A stretch of DNA of 64,000 bases from positions 6,310,501 through 6,374,500 of the forward strand of contig NZ_CP097322.1 in NCBI RefSeq assembly GCF_023515955.1, read 5' to 3'. The notes beneath the pieces were generated by a model. The model searched no databases. It was given only the letters and a program-made list of their open reading frames with translations, and was not told where the DNA came from. The position numbers were made by a program, and so were the translations under genes. Positions 35,988-46,602 of this stretch are shown piece after piece (the stretch's first letter is position 1; each line of letters starts with the position of its first letter). The DNA is from Streptomyces sp. RerS4. GTDB taxonomy: Bacteria; Actinomycetota; Actinomycetes; Streptomycetales; Streptomycetaceae.

Positions 35988-37265
35988 ATGGGGGGCATGA
36001 GCGACGCCCCTTCCGACCCCTCCCGCCCGAACCGCCCGCCCGACCCCCCTGGGCCCCCCGAGCCGTCGCCCCGCCCGACACCGCCCGTGTCGCGGCCGTC
36101 CGCGCCGGGGCTTCACACCGGTCCCCGCGGCCTGCTCGCGCGGGTGCGGCCGCCCACCTTCGCCGGCCAGCTGCACGACGCGCGCACCGCCACCGCCGTC
36201 GGACGGTGGCTGGGCGCCGCCTTCGCCGTGTGCTTCGTGACCGGCCTGATCAGCCACTACCTCCAACACCCGCCCGCCTGGATCGCGGACGACCTGCCCA
36301 CCCGGCCCGTCTGGGGCTACCGCCTCACCCAGGGCCTGCACGTCGGTACGGGCCTCGCCGCGATCGTCCTGCTCCTCGCGAAACTGTGGACCGTCTACCC
36401 GAGGCTCTACGTCTGGCCGCCCGTGCGGGGTTTCCGGCACGCCCTGGAGCGGATCTCCGTGGCCCTCCTGGTGGCCTCCGCCGTCCTGCAGGTCTTCACC
36501 GGCCTCCTGAACATCGTCCAGTGGTACCCGTGGCCCTTCGGGTTCATCCAGACGCACTTCGCGCTCGGCTGGGTGGTGATCGGATCGATCCTGCTGCACA
36601 TCGCCGTCAAGGCCCCCGACATCAGGGCCCATTGGCGCCTGAGCTCGCCCGCCACCCTCGCCCTGCCCGCCGAGGACGCGACCGACCGACGCTCCCTCCT
36701 CCTCGGCATCGGCGCGGCCGTCGGCGCGGTCACCCTGACCACCGTCGGACAGTCCTTCACCCCCCTCAAGGTCACCGACGTGCTCGGCCCGCGCCACCCC
36801 GACCACGGCCCGATGGGCCTGCCCGTGAACCGGACCGCCGCCGCGGCCGGCGTCCGCCCCGACCGGCTGCGCGACTGGCGCCTGGAGGTGCGCGGCCCCA
36901 CCCCGTACACCCTGACGCTGCCCGAACTGCGGGCCCTGCCCCGCCACACGGCCCGACTGCCGATCGCCTGTGTCGAAGGCTGGAGCCAGGAGGCCCAATG
37001 GAGCGGGGTGCGCGTCCGCGACCTCCTCGCGCGGGCCGGAGCCCCGCCGGGCGCCGCGCTGCGCGTGACCTCCCTGGAGGTGAGCGGCTCGTACCGGGTC
37101 ATGGAGATGGGCCGCGAGTACGCCGAGGACCCCCTGACCCTGCTCGCGCTGGAACTGGGCGGACAGGTGCTCTCGCTCGACCACGGCTACCCCGCGCGGA
37201 TCATCGCGCCGAACCGGCCCGGCGTGCTCCAGACCAAGTGGGTCACCCTGTTGGAGGTGCTGTGA
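35988..37265 (+). CDS. Membrane-anchored sulfite-oxidase-like molybdopterin protein
   Basis: A 425-residue two-part protein. After a Pro-rich leader of about 45 residues, residues 60-210 hold four membrane helices with paired histidines (LISHYLQH, TQGLHVGTG, IQTHFALGW, SILLHIAVKAPDI) as in cytochrome b561-type subunits. A linker with a possible Tat-like RRSLLLGIGAAVGA segment leads to a molybdopterin-binding domain (PF00174) with IACVEGWSQEAQWSG, whose cysteine can ligate molybdenum, and DHGYPARIIAPNRPG. It is likely an oxidoreductase passing electrons to the membrane. ATG 35988 or ATG 35997 may start it. GTGA couples it to the next gene. Confidence 0.8.
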   Translation: MGGMSDAPSDPSRPNRPPDPPGPPEPSPRPTPPVSRPSAPGLHTGPRGLLARVRPPTFAGQLHDARTATAVGRWLGAAFAVCFVTGLISHYLQHPPAWIADDLPTRPVWGYRLTQGLHVGTGLAAIVLLLAKLWTVYPRLYVWPPVRGFRHALERISVALLVASAVLQVFTGLLNIVQWYPWPFGFIQTHFALGWVVIGSILLHIAVKAPDIRAHWRLSSPATLALPAEDATDRRSLLLGIGAAVGAVTLTTVGQSFTPLKVTDVLGPRHPDHGPMGLPVNRTAAAAGVRPDRLRDWRLEVRGPTPYTLTLPELRALPRHTARLPIACVEGWSQEAQWSGVRVRDLLARAGAPPGAALRVTSLEVSGSYRVMEMGREYAEDPLTLLALELGGQVLSLDHGYPARIIAPNRPGVLQTKWVTLLEVL

Positions 37266-37678
37266 AGACCGCCCGCTACACCCTCGGCGCGCTCGGACTG
37301 CTGCTGATCGCGGTCGGGATCCGGCTCGTGGCGGGCCTGCCCGACCCGCTCGACGTCCTCGTCTGGCTCGCCGGCGCGCTCGTCCTGCACGACGGGATCC
37401 TCGCCCCGCTCGTGCTCGGCTTCGGGCTGCTGATCGCCGCCGTGCCCGCACGGGGACTCGTACGCGGGGCCATGGTCACGGGCGGCGCGCTGGTCCTGGT
37501 GACCCTGCCGGCGCTGCTGCGGCCTGGTGCGCCCGTCAACCCGTCGGCCCTGCCGCTGCCCTACGGGCGGAACCTGCTGGTGGTACTCGCCGTGGTCGCG
37601 GCGGTCACGGCCGCCACGGCCCTGTCCCGCTGCCACCGCGACCGACGCCGACGGGACACCACGAGGGGCGGCCGCTAG
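37262..37678 (+). CDS. Small membrane protein coupled to the molybdoprotein
   Basis: A 138-residue protein with four hydrophobic segments (LGALGLLLIAVGIRLVAG, VLVWLAGALVLHDGILAPLV, GLVRGAMVTGGALVLVTLP, LLVVLAVVAAVTAATAL) and an Arg-rich C-terminal tail. No family was recognised. Its GTG start overlaps the TGA of the molybdopterin protein, so it is probably a membrane partner or assembly factor of that oxidoreductase. Its stop overlaps the convergent methyltransferase stop by 4 bp. Confidence 0.75.
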   Translation: MKTARYTLGALGLLLIAVGIRLVAGLPDPLDVLVWLAGALVLHDGILAPLVLGFGLLIAAVPARGLVRGAMVTGGALVLVTLPALLRPGAPVNPSALPLPYGRNLLVVLAVVAAVTAATALSRCHRDRRRRDTTRGGR

Positions 37679-38319
37679 GAGCGACGCAGCTCGACGAAGA
37701 CCCGGCCGGCGCCGCGCCAGTGGTGCGCGCGGCACCGGCCGGCGTCCTCGGCGTACGAGGTCAGTGCCCGCGCGCCGACCCGGGCCCAGGCGAACGGGGC
37801 GCCGAGGCCGCCCCGGCCGTCGGCCACCCGCACCTCGCAGCGCTCGTCCAACTCGACGTCCGCGCACTCCACGATCAGCGCCCCCGACCGGCCGAGCACC
37901 TGGGCCATCCGTGCCGGCAGCGCCGAGGGGTCCCCGCCGATGCCGATGTTGCCGTCGATCAACAGGGCCGTGTCCCAACGCCCTTCCGCCGGGAGGGGCT
38001 CGAAGACCGACCGGCGCAGGGCGCTGCCGCCCGCGCGAGCCGTACGGGCCACCGCCTCCCGGCTGACGTCGATCCCCAGCGCCCGGTGCCCCCGCGCGGC
38101 CGGCGCCGACACCAGCCGGCCCGGCCCACAGCCGATGTCCAGCACCGCGCCCCGACAGCGCTCCAGCACCGTCCAGTCCGCCGGATCCGGGGCCTCGCAC
38201 CACCGCTCCACGTCCAGCGGCAACATCCAGCCGTCCCCGCGCCGCAGGTAGAGCGGGCCCCGCCCGCTGCGCAGGGCCAGGGTGTACGGGTCGGCCGTCC
38301 ACGGCGCGGCGGCGGTCAT
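37675..38319 (-). CDS. SAM-dependent class I methyltransferase
   Basis: A 214-residue methyltransferase. The SAM-binding motif I is AVLDIGCGPGRLV (about residues 60-72), followed by ALGIDVSREAV with the ribose-contacting Asp and LLIDGNIGIGGDP as motif IV. It is the last gene of a three-gene operon with a DUF2064 nucleotidyl-/glycosyltransferase and a GT2 enzyme, joined by ATGA and GTGA overlaps. Such trios are common in actinomycetes and probably modify a membrane or cell-surface glycolipid, but the substrate is not evident. Confidence 0.85.
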   Translation of the reverse strand: MTAAAPWTADPYTLALRSGRGPLYLRRGDGWMLPLDVERWCEAPDPADWTVLERCRGAVLDIGCGPGRLVSAPAARGHRALGIDVSREAVARTARAGGSALRRSVFEPLPAEGRWDTALLIDGNIGIGGDPSALPARMAQVLGRSGALIVECADVELDERCEVRVADGRGGLGAPFAWARVGARALTSYAEDAGRCRAHHWRGAGRVFVELRRS

Positions 38320-38936
38320 CGGCGCACCGCCGGTCCCAGCGCGGCCAGCAGCCTCGCGAAGGCCCCCGCCGGGGCGCCGGCGGCGACCAGCCGGGCGTCC
38401 TCGGCGGTGTCCACGTCCCGCAGCGCCGGCAGCCGGCCGATCCGCAGCCCCGCCGCGCGCAGCCGCTCGTACTGCGCGGCCCCCGTCGTCGGCGTCGACA
38501 TCGGGACCCCGCGCAGCAGCGCGGGATCCGGCTGCGCCAGGCCCAGCGCCCAGAAGCCGCCGTCCAGGGCGGGCCCGAACCAGGCGTCGTACGCGTCCCA
38601 TTCGACGCTCAGCAGCTCCGGGGTGACCTGCGGGGTGTCCATGCCGATCAGCAGGGTCGGCCCGGCGCAGGCCCCGAACGCGGCGGCGAGCCGCTCGTCC
38701 AGGGTCCCGGCCGGCTGCGGCACCACCTCGAAGCCGGCCGGCAGCCACGGGCCGGGCCGGCCGTCCAGGGCGAGGACCCGCCGCGCGGCCGGGGTCGCGG
38801 CCACGACGGCCAGGGTGTCGGCGAGCGCGGCCTCGGCGAGCGCCGCCGCCTCGACGGGCGTGAACGGCGGGGTCAGTCGGGTCTTGACCCGACCCGGCAG
38901 GGGCTCCTTCGCGATCACGAGCAGGGTCGTCGTCAC
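38316..38936 (-). CDS. DUF2064 (TIGR04282-type) glycosyl/nucleotidyltransferase
   Basis: A 206-residue protein with the DUF2064 start IAKEPLPGRVKTRLTPPFTP, the LLIGMDTPQVTPELL loop that contains a metal-binding acidic residue, and FGPALDGGFWALGL. These proteins have a GT-A-like fold close to nucleotidyltransferases and lie beside GT2 enzymes in many genomes. GTG 38936 overlaps the GT2 stop, and its own stop overlaps the methyltransferase ATG. It is part of the leftward operon 39634-37675. Its exact reaction is unknown. Confidence 0.85.
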   Translation of the reverse strand: MTTTLLVIAKEPLPGRVKTRLTPPFTPVEAAALAEAALADTLAVVAATPAARRVLALDGRPGPWLPAGFEVVPQPAGTLDERLAAAFGACAGPTLLIGMDTPQVTPELLSVEWDAYDAWFGPALDGGFWALGLAQPDPALLRGVPMSTPTTGAAQYERLRAAGLRIGRLPALRDVDTAEDARLVAAGAPAGAFARLLAALGPAVRR

Positions 38937-39634
38937 CGCACACCTCCGGCGGGGGTGTGGTGCGTGCCGGCCCGCTCCGCCAGCACCCGACTCATGTCGC
39001 GCACGGCCTGCCAGGTGCCCCGCCAGGTGCCGGTGACCTTCGACTTCCCGGTCCGGGGCAGGTACGGCACGTCCACCTCCCGGATCCGCCAGCCCGCGTC
39101 GGCCGCCCGCACCACCATCTGGAGTGGGTATCCGGAGCGCCGGTCGGTCAGCTCCAGCCCCAGCAGCTCCGTACGCCGCGCCGCCCGCATCGGTCCCAGG
39201 TCGCGCAGCTTCAGCCCCGTACGACGGCGCAGCAGCCGGGCGAGCACCAGGTTCCCGGCGCGGGCGTGCGCGGGCCAACTGCCCCGGCCGCGCGGGCGCC
39301 GTCGGCCCAGTACGAGATCGCTCTCGCCGGCGGCGACGGCGGACACGAAGCCGGTGAGCAGGCCCGGGTCCAGGGAGGCGTCGCAGTCGCAGAAGCAGAC
39401 GACGTCCGCCTCGGAGGCGAGCAACCCGGCATGGCAGGCGGCCCCGAACCCCCGGCGGGACTCCGACACCACCGTCGCGCCCAGGGCGCGGGCGACGTCG
39501 GCGGAGCCGTCGGTGGACCCGTTGTCCACGACCAGGGCCCGCCAGCCGGCGGGAATGCGGGAGAGCACCCAGGGCAGGGCACGGGCCTCGTTCAGACAAG
39601 GGAGGACGACATCAACGCTCACGGTCACGGTCAC
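38933..39634 (-). CDS. Family 2 glycosyltransferase
   Basis: A 233-residue GT2 enzyme with start VSVDVVLPCLNEARALPWVL, the ALVVDNGSTDGSADVA nucleotide site, FCDCDASLDPGL carrying the DxD metal motif, and GYPLQMVVRAADAGWRIREV near the end. No membrane helix, so it is a cytosolic or peripheral polyprenyl-phosphate-type transferase. Three in-frame GTG codons (39634, 39628, 39622) are possible starts; 39634 is preferred because GGTGA precedes it. First gene of the three-gene operon. The protein is shorter than PPM1-type synthases but has a complete catalytic domain. Confidence 0.87.
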   Translation of the reverse strand: MTVTVSVDVVLPCLNEARALPWVLSRIPAGWRALVVDNGSTDGSADVARALGATVVSESRRGFGAACHAGLLASEADVVCFCDCDASLDPGLLTGFVSAVAAGESDLVLGRRRPRGRGSWPAHARAGNLVLARLLRRRTGLKLRDLGPMRAARRTELLGLELTDRRSGYPLQMVVRAADAGWRIREVDVPYLPRTGKSKVTGTWRGTWQAVRDMSRVLAERAGTHHTPAGGVR

Positions 39635-39757
39635 GGATTCACCGTAGGAATCACCGGGGCCGAAAAGGGGCGCCGACTCCTTACGAAACGCGGACGTCGA
39701 CCCCTGTGGTCCCTTCCGGGCGGACGCGCCGCGCGGCGGGGTGGGAGGCTGGGCCGC

Positions 39758-40513
39758 ATGAGCAGCAGTAGGGAAGCGCCGCCCGCACGGGTCCTCGTCG
39801 TCGACGACGATCCGACCGTCTCCGAGGTCGTCTGCGGCTACCTGCGCCGCGCGGGATACCTCGTGGAGGTGGCCGCCGACGGGCCGGCCGCGCTCGCCGC
39901 CGCCCAAGGGGCCCGCCCGGACCTGGTGGTGCTCGACCTGATGCTGCCCGGCATCGACGGCCTGGAGGTGTGCCGGCGGCTGCGGGCGACCGGCGCGGTC
40001 CCGGTGATCATGCTGACCGCGCGGGGCGACGAGGACGATCGGATCACCGGCCTGGAGGTCGGCGCGGACGACTACGTCACGAAACCCTTCAGCCCCCGCG
40101 AACTGGTCCTGCGGGTAGGCTCCGTCCTGCGGCGCAGCCGGGCGCAGGCACCGGTCGTCGTACCGGAACTGCTGACGGGCGCCGGCCTGACACTGGACCC
40201 CGCGACCCACCGCGCCACCCGCGACGGCCGTGAACTGCCCCTCACCTTGAGGGAATTCGACCTCCTCGCGCACTTCCTGCGGCATCCGGGACGGGCGCAC
40301 CCGCGCGAGGAGCTGATGCGCGAGGTGTGGGGCTGGGACTTCGGCGACCTCTCGACGGTGACCGTGCACGTCCGCAGGCTCCGGGCCAAGGTCGAGGAGG
40401 ACCCGGGGCGGCCCGCTCTGATCCGGACGGTGTGGGGGATCGGCTACCGCTTCGACCCGACCGGGACGCCGGGCGGCGCCGCCGCTACGGATGTGGAGGT
40501 GGAGTCGGCGTGA
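39758..40513 (+). CDS. OmpR-family response regulator
   Basis: A 251-residue regulator. Receiver domain at residues 10-125 with acidic pocket VVDDDP, phospho-acceptor Asp60 in LVVLDLMLPG, Thr in IMLTARG and Lys in DYVTKPFSP. A winged-helix DNA-binding domain follows (LTLREFDLLAHFLRHPGR, then VRRLRAKVEEDPGRPALIRT). ATG 39758 is preceded by GGGAGG at 10 nt. GTGA couples it to the sensor kinase. It may control the adjacent glycosylation or molybdoprotein genes; no direct evidence is visible. Confidence 0.92.
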   Translation: MSSSREAPPARVLVVDDDPTVSEVVCGYLRRAGYLVEVAADGPAALAAAQGARPDLVVLDLMLPGIDGLEVCRRLRATGAVPVIMLTARGDEDDRITGLEVGADDYVTKPFSPRELVLRVGSVLRRSRAQAPVVVPELLTGAGLTLDPATHRATRDGRELPLTLREFDLLAHFLRHPGRAHPREELMREVWGWDFGDLSTVTVHVRRLRAKVEEDPGRPALIRTVWGIGYRFDPTGTPGGAAATDVEVESA

Positions 40514-41634
40514 ACGACATCCTGCTCATCGCCCTCTTCGCGCTCGGCGGAGCCGTCTGCGCGGGCGGGCTCGGGGCGCTCGTGCTGCGCCGGGTGCGCC
40601 ACCTCTCGGTGGCCGTCTCCCTCGCGGTGGTCGCCGCCGTCGCCGTCACGGCGATGCTCGCCGGGACCCTGGCCGTGGCCGAGGCCATGTTCCTGTCCCG
40701 CCACGACCTGTGGGTGGTCACCACCGTCGTCGCCATGGCGGCCGTGGTCTCGCTGGTCACCGCGCTGCTGCTGGGCCGCTGGGTGGTCGCCCGCAGCCGT
40801 GAACTGTCCTTGGCGGCACGGGACTTCGGTGACGGCGGCAACTTCGCCGCTCCGCCCGGACAGACCACCGCGGAACTCGACGCCCTGTCGCGGGAACTGG
40901 CCGCGACCAGCGCCAAACTGGCCGCCTCGCGCGAGCGTGAACAGGCCCTGGAGGCCTCCCGGCGGGAGCTGGTCGCCTGGATCTCCCACGACCTGCGCAC
41001 CCCCCTGGCCGGCCTGCGGGCCATGTCGGAGGCGCTGGAGGACGGGATCGCGGACGATCCGGGCCGCTACCACCGGCAGATCCGCACCGAGGTCGAACGG
41101 CTCGACACCATGGTCGGGGACCTGTTCGAGCTCTCCCGCATCCACGCCGGAGCCCTGTCGATCAATCCGAGCCGCATGTCGCTGTACGACCTCGTCGGGG
41201 ACGCGCTGTCCGGGGTCGACCCGCTGGCGCGCGAGCACGGCGTCCGCCTCGTGGGGGACGGGGTGGAACGGGTCCCCGTGGAGGTCGACGGCAAGGAGAT
41301 GACCCGCGTCCTCGCGAACCTGCTGGTCAACGCGATCCGCCACACCCCCGCCGACGGCACGGTGGCCATCACCGCCGCCGCCGGGCAACCCGAGGGCGTC
41401 GTGGTGCTGTCCGTGACGGACGGCTGCGGCGGCATCCCGCAGGAGGACCTGTCGAGGGTCTTCGACACCGGCTGGCGCGGCGCCGCCGCCCGCACGCCCC
41501 CGGCGGGCGCGGGGCTGGGGCTCGCGATCGTACGCGGCATCGTGGAGGCCCACGCGGGACGCACCACCGTACGCAACGTCCCCGGCGGCTGCCGCTTCGA
41601 GGTCACCCTCCCGCTGCTGCCCACGGCCCCGTAG
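40510..41634 (+). CDS. Sensor histidine kinase
   Basis: A 374-residue membrane kinase. Two hydrophobic regions in the first 100 residues flank a very short outer loop (AEAMFLSRHDLW), so the sensor is probably intramembrane. HisKA with His160 in WISHDLRTPLAG, then HATPase_c with N-box NLLVNAIRHTP, G1 DGCGGIP and G2 GAGLGLAIVRGI. It should phosphorylate the response regulator encoded by the overlapping upstream gene. The start is GTG 40510, within GTGA. Confidence 0.92.
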   Translation: MNDILLIALFALGGAVCAGGLGALVLRRVRHLSVAVSLAVVAAVAVTAMLAGTLAVAEAMFLSRHDLWVVTTVVAMAAVVSLVTALLLGRWVVARSRELSLAARDFGDGGNFAAPPGQTTAELDALSRELAATSAKLAASREREQALEASRRELVAWISHDLRTPLAGLRAMSEALEDGIADDPGRYHRQIRTEVERLDTMVGDLFELSRIHAGALSINPSRMSLYDLVGDALSGVDPLAREHGVRLVGDGVERVPVEVDGKEMTRVLANLLVNAIRHTPADGTVAITAAAGQPEGVVVLSVTDGCGGIPQEDLSRVFDTGWRGAAARTPPAGAGLGLAIVRGIVEAHAGRTTVRNVPGGCRFEVTLPLLPTAP

Positions 41635-41722
41635 ACGGTAGACGGGGGAGCGCCCCCTGAACCCGCCGGGGGGACCAGGGGGGTGCGGAGCGGGGGCGGC
41701 GCGGACCGGGGGCGGCGCCGAC

Positions 41723-42793
41723 TCAGGCCGGCGTCGGTGACGGGCGCTGCGCGGCGTGGGCGAACTCCCTCATGCCCGTCGCGAAGTCCACGCGGGGCCG
41801 CCACCCCAGCTCGTCGCGCAGCCGCCGCGAGTCGGCCGTGATGTGGCGTACGTCCCCCAACCGGAACTCGCCCGTGACCACCGGCTCCGGACCGCCGTGC
41901 GCGGCGGCCAGCGCCGAGGCCATCTCACCGATCGTGCGCGGATCGCCGCTGCCCGTGTTGTACGGGGTGCACACCCCCGGCGCCAGGGCGCCCGGGGCGG
42001 TCAGCGCCTCCAGCGCGACCACGTTGGCCTCCGCCACGTCCCGGACGTGGACGAAGTCCCGCCGCTGGCGCCCGTCCTCGAAGACGCGCGGCGCCTCGCC
42101 CCGGGCCAGCGAGGAGCGGAAGAAGGAGGCCACCCCCGCGTACGGGGTGTCGCGCGGCATCCCGGGCCCGTACACGTTGTGGTAGCGCAGCGACACCGCC
42201 CGGCCATCCACGCAGCGGGCCCAGGCTGCCGCCAGGTGCTCCTGGGTCAGCTTCGTCGTCGCGTACACGTTGCGCGGGTCGGTCGGGGCGTCCTCGTCGA
42301 CCAGCCCCGGGGACAGCCGCGCCCCGCAGGCGGGGCAGCCCGGTTCGAAGCGGCCCGCGGCCAGGTCGGCCGGGGTGCGGGGGCCGGGGCGGACCACGCC
42401 GTGGCGCGGGCAGGCGTAGCGGCCCTCCCCGTAGACGACCATCGAGCCCGCGAGGACCAGTCCGCGCACGCCCGCCTCGGCCATGGCGGCGAGCAGGACC
42501 GCCGTGCCGAGGTCGTTGGCGGAGACGTACGCGGGAGCGTCCGCGAAGTCCTTGCCGAGTCCGACCATCGCGGCCTGGTGGCAGACGGCGTCGACCCCGC
42601 GCAGGGCCGCTCGTACGGTCTCGGGATCGCGTACGTCGCCGCGGTGGAAGTCGCCCTCCGGGGGTGGGGGCGGGGCCGGATGGGCGGCCGGGAGGAGTGC
42701 GTCCAGCACGACGGGGTCGTGCCCGTGCCGGCGCAGCGAGGTGACGATGTGGGAGCCGATGAACCCGGCCCCTCCGGTGACGAGTACGCGCAT
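41723..42793 (-). CDS. NAD-dependent sugar epimerase/dehydratase with CxxH/CxxC insert
   Basis: A 356-residue extended short-chain dehydrogenase. The Rossmann motif is VLVTGGAGFIGSH at residues 3-15; the catalytic tyrosine and lysine are in NVYATTKLTQE; Ser/Thr-equivalent SMVVYGEGRY precedes it. An insert of about 45 residues with CPRHG and GCPACG looks like a zinc knuckle; it is an uncommon feature seen in a subset of actinobacterial epimerases. It likely makes or interconverts nucleotide sugars for the glycosyltransferases nearby. ATG 42793 was chosen because the Rossmann motif starts at once; a longer in-frame extension has no codon support. Confidence 0.87.
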   Translation of the reverse strand: MRVLVTGGAGFIGSHIVTSLRRHGHDPVVLDALLPAAHPAPPPPPEGDFHRGDVRDPETVRAALRGVDAVCHQAAMVGLGKDFADAPAYVSANDLGTAVLLAAMAEAGVRGLVLAGSMVVYGEGRYACPRHGVVRPGPRTPADLAAGRFEPGCPACGARLSPGLVDEDAPTDPRNVYATTKLTQEHLAAAWARCVDGRAVSLRYHNVYGPGMPRDTPYAGVASFFRSSLARGEAPRVFEDGRQRRDFVHVRDVAEANVVALEALTAPGALAPGVCTPYNTGSGDPRTIGEMASALAAAHGGPEPVVTGEFRLGDVRHITADSRRLRDELGWRPRVDFATGMREFAHAAQRPSPTPA

Positions 42794-42904
42794 GCCCCGG
42801 ACGCTACGGAGCCCGGCGGTCGAGCGGGAGCAGGCACGCCCTCCCGTAAGACTTCCGTCATCCCGGACCACACGACACCCATGCGCCCCTTTATTCCCAA
42901 CTTC

Positions 42905-42917
42905 CTTGAAATTCAAG
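42905..42917. promoter_or_regulatory. CTTGAAATTCAAG palindrome in the epimerase/DUF805 intergenic region
   Basis: A 13-bp palindrome with 6-bp arms and central A in a locally AT-rich part of the 243-bp divergent intergenic region (42794-43036). It could bind a regulator of either gene; no clear promoter hexamers could be assigned. Confidence 0.35.
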
Positions 42918-43036
42918 CGAGTTGGCCAAATCGATACGTGCGGTTCCGGCTTGGGCGTGTCGTGGCGAGGGCATAACCCGGGCCCGGCCCCCTCCCGGGT
43001 GGAGCGGGCCGATCGATGTCGTTCTCAGGGGGACCC

Positions 43037-43390
43037 ATGCACTACTACGTCGACGTCATCAAGCGGTACGCGGACTTCTCCGGCCGGGCGCGCCGCCAGG
43101 AGTACTGGATGTTCGTGCTCGTCAGCCTGCCGATCATGGTCGTCCTGATCGCGATCGACTTCATGCTCGGCAGCTACCCGGTCATCTTCTGGATCTACAA
43201 CATCGCCGTCTTCCTCCCGACCCTGGGTCTCAGCGTCCGCCGCCTGCACGACACCGGCAGGTCCGGGTGGTGGTACCTGGTCGGACTGATCCCCTTCGTC
43301 GGCTGGATCGGCCTGATCGTGCTCATGGCCATCGAGGGCGACGCCGGCCCGAACGGCTACGGGCCGAGCCCCAAGCAGCTCCAGGCCTGA
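43037..43390 (+). CDS. DUF805 small membrane protein
   Basis: A 117-residue protein with the DUF805 pattern: YVDVIKRYADFSGRARRQEY at the start, then WMFVLVSLPIMVVLIAIDFM, GLSVRRLHDTGRSGWW and LIPFVGWIGLIVLMA, giving three to four membrane helices. ATG 43037 is preceded by GGGGGA at 4 nt; the open frame begins earlier at 43016 but lacks such a site. The function of the family is unknown. A hairpin with TTT follows. Confidence 0.85.
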   Translation: MHYYVDVIKRYADFSGRARRQEYWMFVLVSLPIMVVLIAIDFMLGSYPVIFWIYNIAVFLPTLGLSVRRLHDTGRSGWWYLVGLIPFVGWIGLIVLMAIEGDAGPNGYGPSPKQLQA

Positions 43391-43416
43391 GTCGCCTGAG
43401 TCGCCTGAGTCGTCAC

Positions 43417-43450
43417 GGCGCCGCTCCGCGAACGCGCGGGCGGCGCCTTT
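43417..43450 (+). terminator. Terminator after DUF805
   Basis: GGCGCCGC at 43417-43424 and GCGGCGCC at 43440-43447 form an 8-bp stem followed by TTT. It lies 26 bp after the DUF805 stop; between them is a short 9-bp tandem repeat. Confidence 0.65.
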
Positions 43451-43526
43451 CGTCGTTCCGCCGCCAGGTGACACGTGTCTCGTCCGTCTTGTGGCAGGGG
43501 GCTGTCCAGACCGCCCCGATCACGAG

Positions 43527-43546
43527 ATATCTTGATGTCGAGCAAT
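43527..43546. promoter_or_regulatory. Candidate operator/promoter region of icd
   Basis: ATATCTTGATGTCGAGCAAT contains an imperfect inverted repeat (TCTTGA/TCGAGC) preceded by the 8-bp palindrome AGATATCT. It lies 41-60 bp before the icd GTG and is the most AT-rich spot there. The factor is unknown. Confidence 0.3.
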
Positions 43547-43586
43547 GTTGCAGACGAGAGACGCAGACTGTGGAGCGGAGCATCCG

Positions 43587-45806
<2,220 letters not shown>

Positions 45807-45848
45807 TCCCGTCCGGGCCCCTGCGGGGACCCGCGAACGCGGTGTGCA

Positions 45849-45882
45849 CCGCCCCGGCCGGCCTCGTGCCCGGCCGGGGCGG
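45849..45882. terminator. Bidirectional terminator after icd
   Basis: A perfect 13-bp stem, CCGCCCCGGCCGG at 45849-45861 with its complement at 45870-45882, and an 8-nt loop. It separates icd from the convergent ATPase-like gene. Confidence 0.8.
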
Positions 45883-45934
45883 ACCCGTATCCGCTGCCGG
45901 GAGGCGCCTGAAGCGCGGGGCGGGAGCGGCCCGG

Positions 45935-46390
45935 TCAGAGCCGGTGCACCCGCCCCTGTCCCACGGCCAGGGGCTGTCGCCCGGCGGCCAGGATGCGCAG
46001 TCCGGGTGCGACGGCGAGCAGCGTCCGCAGCCAGTCCAGCGTCCCGGCGTCCAGCCGGTCGCTGTCGTCCAGGACCAGCAGCATGTCCCGCTCGGCGAGC
46101 CACGAGGCGGCGTTCGCGGTCCCGTACGGCGGGAACGGCATCCCGGGCACGCGGCCCAGCGCGGACACCAGTTCCCGTACGCTGCCCTCCCCGCCGACGG
46201 TGACCACGGCGGCGCCGTCGCAGAAGTTGGACGTGAGCCGCCGGGCGATGTCCCGCACCAACGCGCTGCGCGGCTGGTGACACCGGCCGGTGACGGTCAA
46301 CACCCGCCCCCGCCGCACAGCGGTGAGCAGCGCGGACAGCTCGGTGGAGGTGGCGGGCGGTGTTCCGCTCGTTCGGTGGTCCCTCATCAT
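45935..46390 (-). CDS. Small degenerate STAND-type ATPase-like protein
   Basis: A 151-residue protein that resembles the N-terminal P-loop half of the large LuxR/STAND ATPase regulators. The Walker A site is degenerate: LTVTGRCHQPRSALVRDIAR, without the GK(S/T). The Walker B region MLLVLDDSDRLDAGTLDWLR is well conserved, followed by LRILAAGRQPL as sensor 1. It may be a stand-alone regulatory relic or a domain that binds but does not hydrolyse nucleotide. ATG 46390 is preceded by GGGGGG at 7 nt. There is no obvious partner gene. Confidence 0.55.
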   Translation of the reverse strand: MMRDHRTSGTPPATSTELSALLTAVRRGRVLTVTGRCHQPRSALVRDIARRLTSNFCDGAAVVTVGGEGSVRELVSALGRVPGMPFPPYGTANAASWLAERDMLLVLDDSDRLDAGTLDWLRTLLAVAPGLRILAAGRQPLAVGQGRVHRL

Positions 46391-46558
46391 CACGATGCCC
46401 CCCGCATGCGTGATCCGGCGCGGCACAAGGGTTTGTTTCGAGCCGCGTGTCGACGATTATGCGCCAATTCCGCCGTCTCACCAGGGGAATGTCGTATTCC
46501 GCCGCAAGGCCCCGTGCTGTCCGATGATCACCTCACTTGTCCCGGTGATCGACAGCGC

Positions 46559-46602
46559 GCCGTGATTCCCTTCCGGAATGGCCGTGATTCCCTTGCGGAA
46601 TG
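46559..46602 (+). repeat. Tandem 22-bp repeat ending in the GNAT start codon
   Basis: Two adjacent 22-bp units, 46559-46580 and 46581-46602, differ at one base (CTTCC versus CTTGC). Each contains ATTCC-N5-GGAAT. The second copy ends in the ATG of the GNAT gene, so it may be an operator duplication or a translational control element. Confidence 0.65.
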
